A stretch of DNA of 64,000 nucleotides from an uncultured Microcaldota archaeon (lineage in GTDB: Archaea; Micrarchaeota; Micrarchaeia; Burarchaeales; Fermentimicrarchaeaceae). The DNA lies in contig CAISET010000002.1 of assembly GCA_903884505.1 (NCBI GenBank), positions 124,001 through 188,000 of the forward strand, given 5' to 3'. Made by a program: the position numbers and the translations under genes. The notes under the pieces were generated by a model. That model did no database searches. It saw only the letters and a program-made list of their open reading frames with translations, and was not told where the DNA came from. Every line of letters starts with the position of its first letter. Position 1 is the first letter of the stretch. Of the stretch, positions 1 through 7,857 are shown in pieces.

Positions 1-639
1 GCCTACGAATGGATCAAGAACGGTCTCGTGTTCGCTTTCATTTGTGCAGGCAAGGATTATGCGTTTGAGGAGCTCGAGTGGCTTTTGTGTTGGGTGCTCG
101 CCAGCCCACTTCTCGCGCCGGGGCGTGAGGGGAATCTCCCAGACGTTGCGCATCTGCTTGCCACCATTCATCGACTTCATCAACTCGTAATTGAAGGTCC
201 ACTTCTTGCCGTCTCCATTCTTCGACGCCCAAATGAGGTGCTCCGTGCTCTCGGTAAAGAAGCGGCAGGTGATGTTCGGTTGCGCATTTGGCTTGAACCA
301 TACGATGCTGTTGTTGGTCTTCAAGTCGTGGAAATGCTGGAGGATGAAGCCAATCTGGTAAATGTTGTGGAAGGAGCCACAAACCCAAAGGCTGCCTCCG
401 TGTTTCGTGACGCGCACGCATTCAGCGAGCCAGTCCTGATTGAACTTGAAGAAGGAATCCTTCGTGAATATGTCCCACTCCTCCTGGAGAGTAATGTGTT
501 TGCTGTACGCCCAGCCCAAACCCTTCTTCTTCGCCAGGCCATAGGGCGGATCTGCGAAGACGAGATCTATCGAATTAGACGGAATTTTCTTTAGCTCATC
601 GATGGCATCTCCGCAAATGAGCTTGTGCTGGGTTTTCAT
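1..639 (-). CDS. DNA (adenine/cytosine-N4) methyltransferase, beta class, C-terminus cut by window edge
   Basis: The reading frame opens at an ATG at 639 and runs off the window at base 1 (213 codons visible), so the ORF track misses it. SAM-dependent amino-methyltransferase of the restriction-modification/orphan type: motif IV DPPYGL lies near residue 32, followed by a target-recognition stretch, and the SAM-binding DPFVG motif comes at the far C-terminal end. That IV-then-X/I order defines the beta class; DPPY favours N6-adenine. A TATA-like TGTTTAAAAC (about 668-678, minus) lies ~30 nt upstream, suggesting a leaderless message. No restriction endonuclease is visible on this side; a partner could lie beyond the edge. 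Confidence 0.88.
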   Translation of the reverse strand, partial: MKTQHKLICGDAIDELKKIPSNSIDLVFADPPYGLAKKKGLGWAYSKHITLQEEWDIFTKDSFFKFNQDWLAECVRVTKHGGSLWVCGSFHNIYQIGFILQHFHDLKTNNSIVWFKPNAQPNITCRFFTESTEHLIWASKNGDGKKWTFNYELMKSMNGGKQMRNVWEIPLTPRREKWAGEHPTQKPLELLKRIILACTNESEHETVLDPFVG

Positions 640-700
640 ATCGGAATCAAAGAGATATGACTCCTCGCTGTTTAAAACCATGGCTCCAGCCTCGGAAGCC

Positions 701-1660
701 TTAGTCCTTCAGCCCTTCCTGCGTTACGCGGAATACGCACTCGCCCTCAGGCATGCTGGGGGAGTCAACGAGCCTCGCAACCCTTTTCTCCTCCTTTCCC
801 TTTCGGAAGTAGAGGCGGTAGGTTGCTGCGTGGGCGAGCACGTGCCCGCCAATCGGGGTGGTCGGGTCTCCGAAAAGAATTCCCGGGTTGTCCATGACCT
901 GGTTCGTGACATAGACCGCGAGATTGTAGGTATCTGCGAGCCTCTGGAGAGCGTGGATGTGCTTGTTCAGCTTCTGCTGCCTCTCGCTGAGCGCCCCCCT
1001 TCCGACGTAGTCCGCGCGGAAGTGCGCTGTGAGGGAATCGACCACGATAAGGCGGATGTTGTTCGCCTTAATTATCTCCTCCATCTTGTCAACTAGAATC
1101 ATCTGGTGGTCGGAGTTCACTGCCTTCGCCACGTGGATGTTCTTTAGGACCGCTTCAACATCCATCCCAGCTGCTTCGGCGATCTGCTTTATCCTCTCAG
1201 GGCGGAAGGTCGACTCCGTGTCCACGAAAAGGGCTGCGCCACCGAGCCCGCCCTGCTCAGCGGGCTTCTGGGCATTGACTGCGAGTTGGAATCCGAGCTG
1301 CGTCTTCCCGCTCGAATATTTTCCGAATGCCTCGGTGATTGCCTGCGTCTCAACGCCCCCGCCAAGCAAGCCATCGAGCTCCTTCGAGCCGGTGGTCAGC
1401 CTGCCAATCGCCTTCCTCCTCTCAAGAATCATGTCAGCGGACTCATAGCCCATCTCAAGCGAGTCCCTCGCGGCGGCGATGGCCTTCTTCCCGGTTTCTA
1501 TGGCTATTCCCGCCACTTCCTCGAGCTCGTGCGGAGATGAGGTTGCTATCTTCTCGAAGCAGTCGTAGCCTGCGGCCTTCAGCTTCTCCGCGGTAGTCGG
1601 CCCGACGCCGGGCAAATCTTCCAAATCCTTGGCTTTTTTCTCCTTGGGCATTTCAATCAC
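701..1660 (-). CDS. radA: RadA recombinase
   Basis: Archaeal RecA/Rad51 homologue that forms filaments on ssDNA for homologous recombination. The 319 residues match the family length. An N-terminal helix-hairpin-helix domain ([12 protein letters not shown], about residues 17-28) is followed by the ATPase core with Walker A GKYSSGKT (about 113-120), Walker B LIVVDS and the L2-region NQV motif. The usual GEFGSGKT is GKYSSGKT here, a mild variation that keeps G-x4-GKT. Start is the ATG at 1660; an internal ATG at 1651 is also possible. TATA-like GGTTAAATTC (about 1697-1706, minus) lies upstream. The hairpin island begins ~110 bp upstream. Confidence 0.97.
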   Translation of the reverse strand: MIEMPKEKKAKDLEDLPGVGPTTAEKLKAAGYDCFEKIATSSPHELEEVAGIAIETGKKAIAAARDSLEMGYESADMILERRKAIGRLTTGSKELDGLLGGGVETQAITEAFGKYSSGKTQLGFQLAVNAQKPAEQGGLGGAALFVDTESTFRPERIKQIAEAAGMDVEAVLKNIHVAKAVNSDHQMILVDKMEEIIKANNIRLIVVDSLTAHFRADYVGRGALSERQQKLNKHIHALQRLADTYNLAVYVTNQVMDNPGILFGDPTTPIGGHVLAHAATYRLYFRKGKEEKRVARLVDSPSMPEGECVFRVTQEGLKD

Positions 1661-2153
1661 CAGTCCTAATCAGCGAGTTGTTTTTTACCCGCCGAAGAAT
1701 TTAACCCTTTGGGAGGCTTAAAAAGAGTCTGGGGGAGGTGCGTTCCAGTCAGAACCCCCGATGCGCAGGCTTGAGTCGCCTTCGGCGATTGTGTCGCCTT
1801 CCGGCGACAGCTCGCCAACTTCGTTGGCGACTGCTGCGCAACTTCTGTTGCGCATCGCTCTTCGTTCCAACGCGATTTGCGCTTCGGCGCAAATGCGTCG
1901 CAGTTCGCCACCGAGGCGAACTTGCGAACGAACTCGCTCGCCGCGCGTATCCAGTCGCCTTCGGCGACTGCCTGTTGCGCGTTGCGCAACATCGTCGGTT
2001 CCTGAACCTCCGTCAGAACCCCGGTTGCTTCCTTCGTCGCAGGCTCCTCCCGCAGACATCCTTGGTTCCTCAACCTCCAGCGCGGCGCTATGGTGTAGGC
2101 GGCGGAAAGCTGTTATATATTATGTATCTACAAACGGGTAGGAGGGTGAGGGG
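1661..2153. other. 493-bp intergenic region holding hairpin island
   Basis: Between divergent radA and the 2154 gene. Bases 1716-1726 (minus CTTTTTAAGCC) and 2108-2125 (TTATATATTAT) look like TATA elements for the two flanking genes. The middle is filled with short perfect inverted repeats (separate entry). GTCAGAACCCC occurs at about 1748 and 2012, and GGTTCCTSAACCTCC twice at about 1995-2076, so the flanks of the island are also repetitive. Several ORFs of 110-140 codons are open in overlapping frames, but none resembles a protein. Confidence 0.7.
1770..1990. repeat. Island of eight distinct short hairpins (REP-like)
   Basis: Read directly: TCGCC/GGCGA (1776-1788), GTCGCC-TTCC-GGCGAC (1793-1808), TCGCCAAC-TTC-GTTGGCGA (1812-1830), TGCGCAAC-TTCT-GTTGCGCA (1835-1854), ATTTGCGC-TTCG-GCGCAAAT (1875-1894), TTCGCC-ACCGA-GGCGAA (1904-1920), AGTCGCC-TTC-GGCGACT (1953-1969), GTTGCGC-GTT-GCGCAAC (1974-1990). 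Stem sequences differ, but most loops are TTC or TTCG, the latter the very stable cUUCGg type. The fifth hairpin with its flanks (1870-1897) is identical over 28 nt, on the other strand, to 22551-22578. Function unknown; it could be transcribed RNA, a DNA structure or a repeat graveyard. Confidence 0.85.
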
Positions 2154-2627
2154 ATGAGGAAGGACCTGGCGAAGATTGCCGCGTATCTGCGTTCAGAGAA
2201 GGATAGCTACTTTGGGAAGGCGATGAGGGATTTGCGCAGCATCGGGCCCGAGGCAATAAAGGCGCATGACAGGACGACCGCCGAGAAGCTTGTTGATGAG
2301 TTGATTAAGGCGTTCTGGCACTGGGATGCGAAGGTGCCTGTTGCGAAGAGCAGGAAGGAGATGGGCGAGGGGGAGTTCGGGGAGTTTGTCGCGAGGCGGG
2401 AGAAGATGAGGGGAAGGAGGGACTCGGTGATTGAGCTGCTTTTCCTTCTGCGCGAGGCCACGGACCATATGCGGAGCGGAAAACATATGGAGAAAAAAGG
2501 GAAAGGCTTTGCGAGGCACATCGGGGAGAGGATAGACGAGTGCGAAAGGGAATGGGCGGTGCGCACGGACGAGCGGATTGTGAAGGGGGAGCAGGGGGAC
2601 AGATGGGCAATCCGGCTGAGGGAGTAG
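2154..2627 (+). CDS. Hypothetical charged helical protein
   Basis: 157 residues, strongly charged and predicted mostly helical, with no signal peptide or membrane segment. I do not recognise a family. A GGAGGGTGAGGGG stretch just before the ATG could serve as ribosome binding site, and TTATATATTAT at about 2112-2122 as TATA box, placing transcription start close to the ATG. It is followed 44 nt later by acyP in the same direction, so the two may be co-transcribed. Base composition matches the neighbours, which supports a real gene. Confidence 0.65.
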   Translation: MRKDLAKIAAYLRSEKDSYFGKAMRDLRSIGPEAIKAHDRTTAEKLVDELIKAFWHWDAKVPVAKSRKEMGEGEFGEFVARREKMRGRRDSVIELLFLLREATDHMRSGKHMEKKGKGFARHIGERIDECEREWAVRTDERIVKGEQGDRWAIRLRE

Positions 2628-2671
2628 GGAGGCATCGCGGGGCAGCTGGCCGTGGATGCGGAGGTAGTCTG

Positions 2672-2950
2672 ATGCAGGCGAGGCTCCACGCGAAAGTTTT
2701 CGGAGAGGTGCAGGGGGTATTCTTCAGGGCGCACACCGAAGAGAAGGCAAATTCATTGGGAGTTACTGGATGGGTAAGGAATCTGAGCGGCGGCGGGGTG
2801 GAGGTTGTCGCAGAGGGAGAGCGGAAGGTTCTTGAAGAACTGCTCGCCTGGCTGCGGAAGGGGTCGCCATCGGCCCACGTCGAGAAAGTGGAGAGCAGCT
2901 GGGAGAAATTCGCGAATGAGTTCTCCGGTTTCACGATAGAATATGGGTGA
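2672..2950 (+). CDS. acyP: Acylphosphatase
   Basis: Hydrolyses carboxyl-phosphate bonds of acylphosphates in the cytoplasm. The 92-residue product has the family length when started at the ATG at 2672, which is preceded by GGAGGTAG; the ORF-track start at 2540 would add an unrelated extension. The signature VQGVFFRAHTEEKANSLGVTGWVRN holds the phosphate-binding loop with catalytic Arg (FFR) and the Asn of WVRN. Possibly co-transcribed with the preceding hypothetical gene. Confidence 0.95.
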   Translation: MQARLHAKVFGEVQGVFFRAHTEEKANSLGVTGWVRNLSGGGVEVVAEGERKVLEELLAWLRKGSPSAHVEKVESSWEKFANEFSGFTIEYG

Positions 2951-3004
2951 CTTTTCCGACGGGTTCGACGGAAAGCGAAGTTTTTACGTCGGAAAAAGCG
3001 AAAG

Positions 3005-3060
3005 GTTTATTAAATACCCACGTCAATACCGTTAGCGGGTGATTTTCCAGACGGAAAATC
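3005..3060 (+). promoter_or_regulatory. Promoter and 5' leader hairpin of the 3077 gene
   Basis: AAAGGTTTATTAAATAC (3002-3018) looks like a BRE/TATA pair. About 25 nt downstream, where the transcript should begin, is a perfect hairpin GATTTTCC-AGAC-GGAAAATC (3041-3060), followed by GGAGGTC (3064-3070) and the ATG at 3077. The mRNA would therefore start with a stem-loop just ahead of the Shine-Dalgarno sequence. Alternatively the dyad is an operator. Confidence 0.6.
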
Positions 3061-3076
3061 CACGGAGGTCGGTTTG

Positions 3077-3292
3077 ATGGGAAAGAGAATCGGCACTGAG
3101 AAGATAAGCAGGGAATCTGGATACCTCTACTTCATCGGCAAGGACGGGTATGTCTGGAGGACCCCGATGAGGGCTAACAAGAAGGGCTCAAAGAAGAGGA
3201 TCGGCAACGAGAAGATCGCCAAGAAGAGCGGATTCCTCTACTACCTCGACGATGCCGGGTATGTTGCTGAAGCGAAGATGAAGAACGCATAG
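3077..3292 (+). CDS. Small two-repeat protein (KRIGTEKI...GYLYF..DGYV type)
   Basis: 71 residues made of two copies of one ~30-residue unit: KRIGTEKISRESGYLYFIGKDGYVW and KRIGNEKIAKKSGFLYYLDDAGYV. The pattern recalls small uncharacterised proteins known mainly from bacteria (KVG.EKV....GYLYYL.KDGYV); that link is from memory. Function unknown; the basic, aromatic-rich repeats look like a small beta structure. I prefer ATG 3077 over the TTG at 3074 because of the GGAGGTC spacing. The T-rich tract after the stop should terminate it. Confidence 0.75.
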   Translation: MGKRIGTEKISRESGYLYFIGKDGYVWRTPMRANKKGSKKRIGNEKIAKKSGFLYYLDDAGYVAEAKMKNA

Positions 3293-3295
3293 GCG

Positions 3296-3331
3296 CGTTT
3301 CTTCTTTTCTTATTTTTTATTTTTCTTTCCT
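3296..3331 (+). terminator. T-rich archaeal terminator
   Basis: TTTCTTCTTTTCTTATTTTTTATTT-type tract directly after the stop of the 3077 gene. Archaeal RNA polymerase terminates at such U-rich runs without a hairpin. It overlaps the 3' end of the converging 3310-3603 gene. Confidence 0.6.
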
Positions 3332-3603
3332 TTCGGATTCTTTGTGCTGTATTCCAGGACCACGAGAGGATGTGTCATCAATTCCCTCAGGGTGTAGAAG
3401 GAAAGCACGTCGCAGACGGCGAGCGGCTTCGCCCGCACGTTGAGCTTCCTGCCGGTGTATTCGTGCGTCTTCGGGTCCCATTCCTCAAGCACCATGTCGA
3501 AGCTCCTGGTGAGCGGCGTGTCCGCAATCCGCACTTCTATCCGCCTCTGCCCGCGTTTAATCCTCTCGAAGAACTTGGGCCAGCTTTTTCTTGCGATTGC
3601 CAT
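3310..3603 (-). CDS. DUF3850/ASCH-like small protein
   Basis: 97 residues. The order KSWPKFFERIKRGQRRIEVR, then VLEEWDPKTHEYTGR, then CDVLSFYTLREL resembles DUF3850 of the ASCH/PUA-like group (K.W...F..I..G.K..E.R...F....L.E.DP....YTGR), thought to bind nucleic acid or modified nucleosides. Substrate unknown. It ends in a Lys-rich tail encoded in the A/T-rich tract. Converges on the 3077 gene and diverges from the glycosyltransferase at 3668. Confidence 0.65.
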   Translation of the reverse strand: MAIARKSWPKFFERIKRGQRRIEVRIADTPLTRSFDMVLEEWDPKTHEYTGRKLNVRAKPLAVCDVLSFYTLRELMTHPLVVLEYSTKNPKGKKNKK

Positions 3604-3667
3604 AAATAGGTTAGATTAGGAGAAACTACTAAAAGTTATCTGAGAGAGAAAGGTATGGGTAGATGTT

Positions 3668-5263
3668 TTGGATAGGAGGTTCTTCTGGGCGCTGTTCGCG
3701 CTCGTGTTGATGGCGGGGTTCTTCCTCAGGTTCTATGACTTGACGAACCGGCCCATGCACCACGACGAGGGGGTGATAGGCTGGTTCAAGATGAACATCA
3801 TGAACGCGTGCCTTAATCCGGACCTTTCCCACTTCAACTTCTGGAACTATGTCGGGGCATGCGGGAAATCATATGATTACAACCCGGACTATCACGGGCC
3901 GTTCGAATACCTTTTCGGCGCGTGGGTGTTCAAGTTCTTCGGGGCGAGCGACTTCACGCTAAGGGCGCCGGAATGCCTTTTCAACCTGGCGACCATCCTC
4001 CTGCTGCTCCCGCTGAGGAAAAAGCTCGGGGATGCCGGAACGCTGATGGCCGGGGCGCTGCTTGCGGTCTCGCCATCGATGGTCTATTTCGCGCAGCGGG
4101 CCTATATGGACAATTTCTTCATCTTCTTCACGGTCGCGGTGGTGATCTGCGCAGTGAAGTTCTGGGAGGAAAGGAGGGCGCTGTGGCTTTATCTGGGGGC
4201 AGCGGCCCTCGCGCTTCTCTTCACAACGAAGGAGACCGCATACATATTCGTGTTCACTGCGCTGCTGTTCGGGGCCCTGGAATACGCCTATGGGCTTCTT
4301 GGCAGAATGGGGGGCAGGGTTGCCAAGGCGCGCGCTGGCGCAGAGGGGTTGTGGCAGGAGATTTTGAGTGTGCTGATGGAGATTGCGTTCGCTATCCTTA
4401 CTGATGCGAGAGGAGCGTTGCAGGGGATTTGGAGCATGAAGGCGGAGATTGTGGTTGCCATCCTGATTTTCGCCTTCATCTATTCCTTCGTCTTCTCCAC
4501 GATGTTCACCGATCCCTGGGATGTGGTGAACGGCGTGACGCAGGGGGCGGCCTTCTGGGTCCAGCGCTCGACCACCTGGGAGGGGCATTTCAAGCCGTTC
4601 TATTATTACTATGATTTGCTCACGCATTACGAGCAGGCGGTGCTTTTCCTCAGCGTTGCGGTCGTGCTCTTCTCGTTCAGGAATTCGTTTGCGAGATGGT
4701 GCGCCCTGTGGGCCTTCGCGACCTGGTTCATCTTCTCCATGATTCCCTACAAGACGCCGTGGCTTGACCCGCATTTCATCCTGCCCATGGCGCTCGTTGC
4801 AGGGATTGGTATTGACATCCTGGTGAATTCGCTGAAAGGCTGGCAGAAGTTCCTGCCCCTGGCAATTATAGTCCCGTTGCTCGCCCTTTCCTGCGTTGTC
4901 GCGTGGGATATCACCTACGTGAAATATGCGGACGGGAACGTGGCCTTGGTTTACGTTTCCGGGGTGGACAGCTACAAGGAGCTCGTGCAGAAGGTGGAGA
5001 ACCTCACCAAGGCGATGAACGGCACGGATACGGAGATTGCCGTTATCTCGGACGATTACTGGCCGCTCCCCTGGAGCCTGAGGGATTACGGGCATGCGGC
5101 CTGGTGGGGAAAGAGCATGCCGAACCAGACCGCGCCCATAATAATAAGCAGCAAGAACGACTTCTCGGAAATCAAGGAGGAGCTGCGCGGGAGTTATGCC
5201 GGGCCGGAAAAGTACGACCTCAGGCCGGGCGCGACCGTCTATCTTTACTATAAGCGGGCTTAG
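3668..5263 (+). CDS. GT39/TIGR03663-like membrane glycosyltransferase
   Basis: 531 residues with about ten membrane segments. The N-terminal MHHDEGVIGWF motif just after the first helix is the acidic catalytic motif of GT-C enzymes (PMT/ArnT/TIGR03663), which move a sugar from a polyprenyl phosphate to an acceptor outside the membrane. TTG at 3668 is the only sensible start in frame; an ATG five bases upstream is out of frame. A soluble domain (about 430-531) follows the last helix. The last 44 nt overlap the 3' end of the converging GT2 gene. First member of the glycan cluster. Confidence 0.8.
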   Translation: MDRRFFWALFALVLMAGFFLRFYDLTNRPMHHDEGVIGWFKMNIMNACLNPDLSHFNFWNYVGACGKSYDYNPDYHGPFEYLFGAWVFKFFGASDFTLRAPECLFNLATILLLLPLRKKLGDAGTLMAGALLAVSPSMVYFAQRAYMDNFFIFFTVAVVICAVKFWEERRALWLYLGAAALALLFTTKETAYIFVFTALLFGALEYAYGLLGRMGGRVAKARAGAEGLWQEILSVLMEIAFAILTDARGALQGIWSMKAEIVVAILIFAFIYSFVFSTMFTDPWDVVNGVTQGAAFWVQRSTTWEGHFKPFYYYYDLLTHYEQAVLFLSVAVVLFSFRNSFARWCALWAFATWFIFSMIPYKTPWLDPHFILPMALVAGIGIDILVNSLKGWQKFLPLAIIVPLLALSCVVAWDITYVKYADGNVALVYVSGVDSYKELVQKVENLTKAMNGTDTEIAVISDDYWPLPWSLRDYGHAAWWGKSMPNQTAPIIISSKNDFSEIKEELRGSYAGPEKYDLRPGATVYLYYKRA

Positions 5264-5927
5264 CAGCGACCGACATAAGGCGGTACTTCAACAGCGTCTT
5301 AACCATCCCGAGCCCGCCGGTCAATGGGTTTAGCTTTACTTCGCCGATGCGCGGCCTGTAGTCAATGGATATTTCCGCTATCTTGAACCCGCATCGCGCG
5401 GGCTTGAAAAGGAGTTCGAGCGAGAGGCCGACGTTCTCCGTCCAGTCGAAGGAATGTATCACTTCCCTGCGGAATGCGCGCATGCCGGTGGTTATGTCGG
5501 TTATGCCCGTCCCGTAAAGGACGTTGGTTGCCAGCGCGAACATGCGGTTGCCGAACTGGTTGAGCAGCGGCATCGTGCTTATCCTGCCTTTCCCCTTGAA
5601 CCTGGATGCGCTGACGACATCGTAGCCCTTCCCGATCAGCTCGACCATCTCGGGAATTTTCTCCAACGGGTATGTGCCGTCGCAGTCGGTCGTTATGAGG
5701 ATGCCGCCTTTCGCAGCGAGGAGAGCGGCGCGCAGCGCGACGCCGTAACCCATTGGCGGCTGCCGGATTACGCGCGCGCCGAGCCTCTTTGCAATCTCGG
5801 GCGTCCTGTCCGTGCTGCTGTCGACGATTACGATTTCCGCGTCCTTCCGGGCCTTCCTTATGTCCCCTATTACGCCCGCGATTGCCTTCTCCTCGTTCTT
5901 CGTGCCCATGCAGACCGAGACTTCCAT
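5220..5927 (-). CDS. GT2 glycosyltransferase, dolichol-phosphate sugar synthase-like
   Basis: 235 residues. GT-A fold: N-terminal CMGTKNEEKAIAGVI nucleotide-binding strand, VDSSTDRTPEIA, the DCD metal motif in TTDCDGTYP (about 101-109), and DITTGMRAFRREVI typical of DPM1/polyprenyl-P-sugar synthases. No membrane helix is visible, so it would work at the inner membrane face. It probably makes the polyprenyl-P-sugar donor used by the adjacent GT-C proteins (inference from proximity). The start is close to divergent TATA signals shared with the 5980 gene. Its 3' end overlaps the 3668 gene by 44 nt. Confidence 0.88.
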   Translation of the reverse strand: MEVSVCMGTKNEEKAIAGVIGDIRKARKDAEIVIVDSSTDRTPEIAKRLGARVIRQPPMGYGVALRAALLAAKGGILITTDCDGTYPLEKIPEMVELIGKGYDVVSASRFKGKGRISTMPLLNQFGNRMFALATNVLYGTGITDITTGMRAFRREVIHSFDWTENVGLSLELLFKPARCGFKIAEISIDYRPRIGEVKLNPLTGGLGMVKTLLKYRLMSVAAKPAYSKDRRSRPA

Positions 5928-5979
5928 GCAAGGGTTTCTCAGGGAAGAACTTTTTAACTGTTGGATGGAAGATTAGTTT

Positions 5980-7857
5980 ATGCTGCTTGCAATCGCGTAC
6001 CTGCTGCTGACTTTCGCGGCCGGGTGGCTTGCGCTGTCGCTCGCACGCATAAGGCTATCGTGGGTAGAGACGGCCTGCGTCTCCTTCATGGCGGGCTTCG
6101 CGCTTCTTACCCCCCTGACTTTCCTGCTCTCGTGGGCTTTTGGGATAGGCGCCGGCGCGATTCTCGGGCTGGCGGGCGCGCTGCTCGCGGTCGCCCTGAT
6201 GTGGAGGCGGCTGGACTGGCGGCTTTTGCTCGACCGCACCGAGATTGTTTTCCTTGCCGCCGTGCTCCTGGGTGTTGCAGCGGTTTTTGTGCACAGCCAC
6301 CTCGAGCTGACGAAGGATGGCTTCGTGGTGGCGGCAAACAGCCACGGCGACCTGATGTACCACCTGAGGGTGATGAACAGCTTCGCCTACAGCAACAATT
6401 TCCCCCCGCAGGAGCCGATTTTCGCGGGCGAGCCGCTGAAATACCACTTCTTCTTCGATTTCTATTCCGCAGTGCTTCTGGTCCTCGGGCTCGGCTTCGT
6501 GCAGGCGATGATTGTCCCCGAGATAATAATGGCTGCGTGCCTTTTCGCGCTCATCTTCTGCTTCGCGTCCAGGTTTTGCTCTTCGCGCGCGGCGGGTTTT
6601 TTTGCCGCGTTCATCTTCGCCTTCAGCGGCGGATTGGCGTACCTGTTTGCCTATTCGCCGGGAATGGGCGCGAGCGGGCTTGCAGCCGGGGTCCATGGGA
6701 TGTACATCAGCAACACGCTCCAGTTCGTCTTCGGGAACATCTTGGAAACGCTCGAGGCTCAGCGGCCTCTCCTTGCGGGGCTCGCGCTGTTTTGCGCGGT
6801 CCTCCTGCTGCTCTTTGCCGCGCTGAGGGCGTTCCCGGAAGAGGGGAGGGGCGGGAAGGCGAAGAAGAAAGCCGATGCGCTGCCCGCGGTGGCTGCCTGC
6901 GGGGTGCTCACGGGCCTGTGCCCGCTCATCCACGGCTATGTTTTCATCGGCCTGGCGATTGCGGGGGCCGCGGCGATAATCGTCTACTCGGGAAACAGGC
7001 TGCGCGACCTTGCGTTGTTCCTCGGGCTCGCGGGGCTGGTGGCAGCGCCGGCTGCCCTGTTCCTGCTCCAGGGGCACGGGTCGGGCTATCCGAAGCTCAA
7101 CCTGTACTGGGAAGCGGATACCCCGGCTGACGCGGTCGTGTTCTACCTCAAGAATTTCGGGCTTTCCCTCGCGCTGATTGCGGGAGGCCTGGCGCTGTCC
7201 GATTGGAAGAAGCGATTCTGGTATGCTGGCATGTGCGGCGTGTTCGTGCTCGCGAACGTTATGCAGTTCCAGTGGTTCGAGTTCGACAACTACAAGTTCA
7301 TCGCGATATGGTATCTCGCCGGGTCATTCTTCGCCGCCGCGCTGCTTGCCGAGCTGGCCAGGCGCGGGGGAACGCTCGGCGCGGCCCTCGCGCTCGCGCT
7401 CCTGCTCGCGGCAACCGTCGATGGCCTGGCAGTGCAGGAATACAACTGGGACAACAGGTACGCCGTATTCGGCCTGGAGGAGAAGGCGATGGCGGACTGG
7501 GTCATCGGCAACACGCCGCCGAAGACGGTCTTCATCACGAGCACCAGCCACACGCAGCCGATTCCGACCCTGACCGGCCGGAGCATTGTCGTTGGGCCTT
7601 TCGCGTGGGTAGCCCCGCACGGGCTCGACCAGGGGGCGAGGAATGACGAGGTGCTCGAGGTCTATTCCGGCGCGGATGGCGCTAGGGCGGTTCTCGGGAA
7701 GTACGGGGTTGGCTATGTGGTCGTCGGGCCTTACGAAACGGACTCGATGCAGGTCAACGAGCAGTTCTTCGAGGAGTCCGGGCTTTTCGTGAAAGTCTAC
7801 GACCAGGTGCTGGATGGGAAGCGGTGGCGCCTGTATAAGGTCTCAGGGCTTCCCTGA
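5980..7857 (+). CDS. Large polytopic GT-C-like membrane protein (paralogue A)
   Basis: 625 residues; many membrane helices followed by a C-terminal soluble domain. Shares with the 10942-12885 protein the motif NNFPPQEPIFAGEPLKYHFFFDF and a C-terminal half beginning FITSTSHTQ...R...GPFAWV, so the two are paralogues. The architecture is that of GT-C transferases or DUF2298-type proteins, but I cannot name the reaction. ATG 5980 lies ~25 nt after ACTTTTTAACTG (5947-5958), consistent with a leaderless message. The last 104 nt overlap the converging 7754-9577 gene. Confidence 0.7.
   Translation: MLLAIAYLLLTFAAGWLALSLARIRLSWVETACVSFMAGFALLTPLTFLLSWAFGIGAGAILGLAGALLAVALMWRRLDWRLLLDRTEIVFLAAVLLGVAAVFVHSHLELTKDGFVVAANSHGDLMYHLRVMNSFAYSNNFPPQEPIFAGEPLKYHFFFDFYSAVLLVLGLGFVQAMIVPEIIMAACLFALIFCFASRFCSSRAAGFFAAFIFAFSGGLAYLFAYSPGMGASGLAAGVHGMYISNTLQFVFGNILETLEAQRPLLAGLALFCAVLLLLFAALRAFPEEGRGGKAKKKADALPAVAACGVLTGLCPLIHGYVFIGLAIAGAAAIIVYSGNRLRDLALFLGLAGLVAAPAALFLLQGHGSGYPKLNLYWEADTPADAVVFYLKNFGLSLALIAGGLALSDWKKRFWYAGMCGVFVLANVMQFQWFEFDNYKFIAIWYLAGSFFAAALLAELARRGGTLGAALALALLLAATVDGLAVQEYNWDNRYAVFGLEEKAMADWVIGNTPPKTVFITSTSHTQPIPTLTGRSIVVGPFAWVAPHGLDQGARNDEVLEVYSGADGARAVLGKYGVGYVVVGPYETDSMQVNEQFFEESGLFVKVYDQVLDGKRWRLYKVSGLP

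Noticed and set aside
1770-1990. CRISPR array
   Set aside because: Stems differ from one another, there is no constant repeat or regular spacer length, and no cas gene is present.
1770-1990. Integron-like attC array
   Set aside because: No integrase and no gene cassettes; hairpins are adjacent and too short.
1666-2157. Five overlapping ORFs of 110-140 codons on both strands
   Set aside because: All are produced by the hairpin island; they are Arg/Ser-rich, mutually overlapping and like no protein family.
3959-5095. 378-codon minus-strand ORF
   Set aside because: Antisense shadow of the GT39-like gene; His/Arg/Pro-rich translation typical of a G/C-rich complement.
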